The notes beneath the pieces are model-generated. The model was not told the DNA's origin and made no database searches. It saw only the letters and a program-made list of their open reading frames with translations. DNA of 64,000 nt from Tamarix chinensis (taxonomy: Eukaryota; Streptophyta; Magnoliopsida; Caryophyllales; Tamaricaceae), in the NCBI GenBank assembly GCA_030549775.1, contig CM060172.1:9845861-9909860 (forward strand), given 5' to 3'. Below, in pieces: positions 60,493 through 64,000 of this stretch. The position numbers and the translations under genes are program-made. Position 1 is the stretch's first letter, and every line of letters starts with the position of its first letter.

Positions 60493-63400
60493 ATTAACAC
60501 TCAAAAATTTTGTAACATTTACTTTCAGATGTTTAGCCTTTTATTCAAAAAATGAACCCTTAAACCTTGGCCCAATTATTTTATTAATAACCTTTGACCC
60601 ATAATCCAAATAATTTATTAAATATTTCCCCTCATTATGTTATCATTTTTCTTCTTATAAATCCTATCATAAACTAATTTATTTTTCTCAATCTATTTTC
60701 CTACTTGGTGCCCTAACCTATCCAAACTAAAATAAACTAATTTCTATCCCTACCATATACCTCACGTAACCCTCGACCGTGTAAATTTTCCATTCCCTAA
60801 AACACTCTCCCTATCTCCCTTTCCTTTTCTTCTTCTTCCTACCCCTCTATTTCCGTACGGAATCCCTAGTAGAACAACACTTAACTATCACCCACCACCA
60901 CCTTCTCCTTGCGACCTATTGCCAACCCTCTTTTCCTTCTTCTTCTTTACTTATTCTTCCCTCTTCTTATTAATCACTAGCCAACCCACCCTTCATCTCC
61001 AATCTACCCCGCATTCCCTTCATTCCTTCTTCCTCCTCCCTATTGATCCCAACACCACTAGTACCACCCTCTACTATAGCCCTTCCAACACCAGCCATCT
61101 CATCCCCATTGCAGCCCTTGCCCAACCATCACCACCCTACATCCCAACACTATAGCCATGGCCTCATCGTCTCACCATCTCCACCACCTTGCAGGTATCC
61201 AACCCCCCTCTTCATGCGCACTACTCACGATGCGCATATAACGTGAGGAAGTTTTCTTTAAAAAAATTGTACCCATTTTTTAAGTAATAGTATTTTAGTA
61301 ATTTTGGATAATAAAAATTCTAAAGGAAGTTATTATTTTATTCTTTAAACATTAGTATGATTATTATGGTATTACTTTTAGGTATAAAAGTTTGATTAGT
61401 AAGGCTTAATAATTTTAGTAAGATGCTGATAATTCATGCTTTTATTCAAAATCATGTAATTTTTATATCCTGCTAAAATGATTGATGTTATATGATAGTG
61501 CATTTGCTTTGTGTAGAATTTATGTAAAACATGAGTCATTACAGTGCAATTATTAGCTTAATTATTGTTAGTATGAAAATAAGAAAAAAGAAGCATGTCA
61601 TCATATGTGAAATATTTTAGGTCCAAAAGTATGACTAAAATTGTATTAATTATGATATGTACATGTAATGATAATTATTATTCTTGTGTGCCTTAGGATT
61701 TTGTGTGTAATATGATATGTTTCCCAAAAGTTATGCCTAATATGTTTTATTTAGTGTTGAGCATGGGAATATATGATTTTAGATTAAATTAAAGTGCATG
61801 CTAGGTTTTTAAGTGTCAAATCATGATTAAGGAAAATGGTCATTTGGCATATTTGATAATTTAATTGCATGATAAATAATTTAATTATTGAGTCCAAGCC
61901 TTTTCTTGATAAATTTGTAAATAAAATTGAATTAGTATTCAAAAAGGATGATAATGTATTAATATTGATCTCAGGGGTATTTTCTTCATTTTTGGCCTTA
62001 TGGTCCTAAATGTTAATAATTGAGTCTAAAATGGCCTTAGTATATTTTTATGATTAACCTTGGTAATGATCTTGTTTACAACTATCTTAAATACATGGGA
62101 AATATGTACAAATGGATAAGTACTGAAAGCGAATATATGTGATTGATTATGATTTCGTGGTCACCCTAATAAGGCATTAATACTTAAAGTAGAAGACCTC
62201 GAGATTGATAATGTTGGCTCTTTATGGTTCACTACCTTAATGACGTGATTTAGCCTATGGTAGATTATGGATTTTTTGCTTGTGTGCCTTAATGTCCCTA
62301 TTCAGGCTGTATAACTTACTTGATTTAGCTCTACGGACTAATAGAGGACATGCATACTTATGGATTAGGTATCATTATCTATGGGATATTTTGTTACCTT
62401 TTTGTACCAGTACAATCAAGGTACCTTTGTTTCCTTGGGTTGATAATCAATAGGATACTCTGTTGCCTTTGGCACTAATATGACCAAAGTACCTTAGTTT
62501 TTTTGGGTTAGTATAATCTCCCCTTGAGTAAATAAGAATATAAATGATTATTATTAGATTATTAGATTGGTCAGTAGAAGCATTCGTGCCTACCTATTCT
62601 TCTATAACAACATTTGTACCTACTTATGGTTGGGTAAAAACCTTCATACTTACTTGTGGTTCGGTAGTAGCCTTTGTGGCTGCTTGCAGTTTAGTTGCAA
62701 CCTTTGTACCTACCTCTGATTAATTAGTAGCCTTTGTGCCTACCTCTAACTAAGTAGCAACCTTTTTGCCTATTTTTTTTTTGTAGTAGCCTTTGCGTCT
62801 ACCTATAATGTTGTAGATTTTGTTAGTCTTGTGTTTGTGAGCCTACCTTCGCTAAAGGAGTTATTTATATTGAAAATGAGACATGTGACCATTGTTATTG
62901 TTATGTTTTAGTTTGATGTTGGTTCTAATTAAATATCAAAAAGCATCGCTTGTATATTTAGTTAGTAAGTATCATCATGCTTAGATAAATGTGTATAATC
63001 AGTATATGACCTTAGTAGCATGCATTTATCTTATATGGTTAAAATATTTCATTCATCGCATGTATAATTTAATGTGTTATACCATATATTATTGTAATGT
63101 CTTATATATGTTCCATGTTGGTTTTCCATATTGGTTTGGTCAAATGGATTTCTTAGAATTGTTGTACTAAAGGGTTTGTTTCATGGGCCCCTAATTATTC
63201 AATTAACAGTGGTGTTTGAGGGAAAACTTACAAGTTTAGTCACAAGCTAGTTCTCCTAGTTGAGAGCCTAAAACTATCTAGATTCCTTTCGGATATCTTT
63301 AATTTTGGTTGTGTTTGGACTCTTATGGCCTCTTGTATTCTCTCTTGTTAAGTTTTGTAATTGATAATGTGTTTTATTTTCAAAACAATGTAAATCTGTT

Positions 63401-63601
63401 TGTTCTCCCTAAATAGAATATTGTGCCTGTGTTATTAATTTTATAGGATTAATGATTTTAGCTTTAGCCCTTCGTATGAAAATGGTAGAGGAAATCGGAC
63501 TTGTACCGAGTGTAGTGGTAACACCTTTTATTTTTATTATTTTAGCTTCCATGTTTAACTCTTTAAGTAAAATTTTTAAATCCTAAATTAGAGGAATTAT
63601 A
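60493..63601 (+). repeat. 3' LTR of the 45344-63601 element
   Basis: 3,109 bp, start TTAACACTCAAAAATTTTG, end GAGGAATTATA. Collinear with the 5' LTR throughout, and lacks both the MITE and the composite insertion. C/T-rich tract at 60780-61200, TTTTAGGTATAAAAG near 61376. An inverted-repeat remnant lies near 63470-63520. Confidence 0.87.
62570..62830 (+). repeat. GTAGCCTTTGTGCCTACCT repeats in the 3' LTR
   Basis: About eight units of 28-32 bp, for example GGTAGTAGCCTTTGTGGCTG and TTAGTAGCCTTTGTGCCTAC. Counterpart of 58165-58480. Confidence 0.82.
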
Positions 63602-64000
63602 AGTCTACTCTATAAGTGGCCTACAAGCTCTATAGGGGATATTAATTTTGTTGTGGAATAACTTGATTGAATGGATATACTCTAGATTCCAAATTAACAA
63701 GATGAGGAACAATTTATTAATTAATAACAAAATAGGACAATTAAAGGAAAATTAGATATCTTTATTCAAACTCTTGTGTAAGTACAAGATGATTAAAATA
63801 ATCTATCAATTAATTACATAAAAATAAAAATCTCTAAAAATGGAGAATAATATGAAGAAGAAGAAGAAGAAGTCGGGTCATACGAATTGATAACTAAGGT
63901 TTCCTTGTATCTTTTTTATATTCAAAAAAATCCAACGGGGCAAAATAGTGTGTTAAGAAATAAAAAAATTACGATCTATGTTTAGGAAACATGGTCCCCC
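63602..64000. other. Unassigned sequence right of the gypsy derivative
   Basis: AT-rich, no gene. (GAA)n at 63853-63872. It is the continuation of 43357-45343 once the 18.3-kb element is removed. Confidence 0.4.

Overview
This is a stretch of repetitive nuclear DNA from a flowering plant. The evidence is plant-type Ty3/gypsy chromoviruses (Tekay/Del-like pol with a chromodomain), a Tat/Retand-like gag, a CACTA (En/Spm) transposon with a TNP2 transposase and a Ulp1-type protease, a hAT-type MITE, and very long ATT microsatellites. I see no intact host gene, no rRNA or tRNA gene, no CRISPR array and no bacterial feature. The species cannot be named from the sequence. Nearly every coding stretch is broken by stops or frameshifts, so the window is a pile of nested, mostly dead transposable elements, as in the heterochromatin of a large plant genome.

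Layout. 1-1874 and 14762-16276 are one older retrotransposon region (+ strand, Tat-like gag) split by a 12.9-kb CACTA transposon (1875-14761, 3-bp target duplication ATG). The CACTA element carries a broken tnp2, a broken En/Spm second gene and a broken Ulp1-type protease gene, and itself contains a 4.5-kb solo LTR (4074-8608, target duplication CTTGC). At 16277 the gag is cut by the 3' LTR of a minus-strand chromovirus (16277-25497), which is split by a 5.2-kb solo LTR (18129-23365, target duplication TCTAC). Its integrase follows at 25498-27290. Then come a plus-strand integrase tail (27560-28075) and a separate minus-strand RT/RNase H remnant (29158-30246). This remnant is cut by a second chromovirus on the minus strand (LTR 30247-33696, then integrase, RNase H, RT and protease to about 37250). 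An unassigned degenerate coding region (about 37750-45343) is split by a 4.6-kb solo LTR (38713-43351, target duplication ATCAT). From 45344 to 63601 lies a plus-strand gypsy deletion derivative (LTR, primer-binding site, gag, polypurine tract, LTR). Its 5' LTR holds a 491-bp hAT-type MITE (target duplication TACCCCAT) and a 10.3-kb composite of three more LTRs flanked by GATAG. The last 400 bases are unassigned.

The most unusual component is a family of giant LTRs (about 4-5.2 kb, at least six copies or parts). They share one internal plan: AT-rich start, long pyrimidine-rich tract, a CCTATAAATACCCC-type promoter core, a (TTA)n tract, a 62-66-nt block bounded by splice-like signals, a minisatellite whose unit differs from copy to copy, an array of CCACCGG/CTATAATAGTGG units that can fold into hairpins, and a long inverted repeat near the 3' end. 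Three copies are solo LTRs with perfect 5-bp target duplications.
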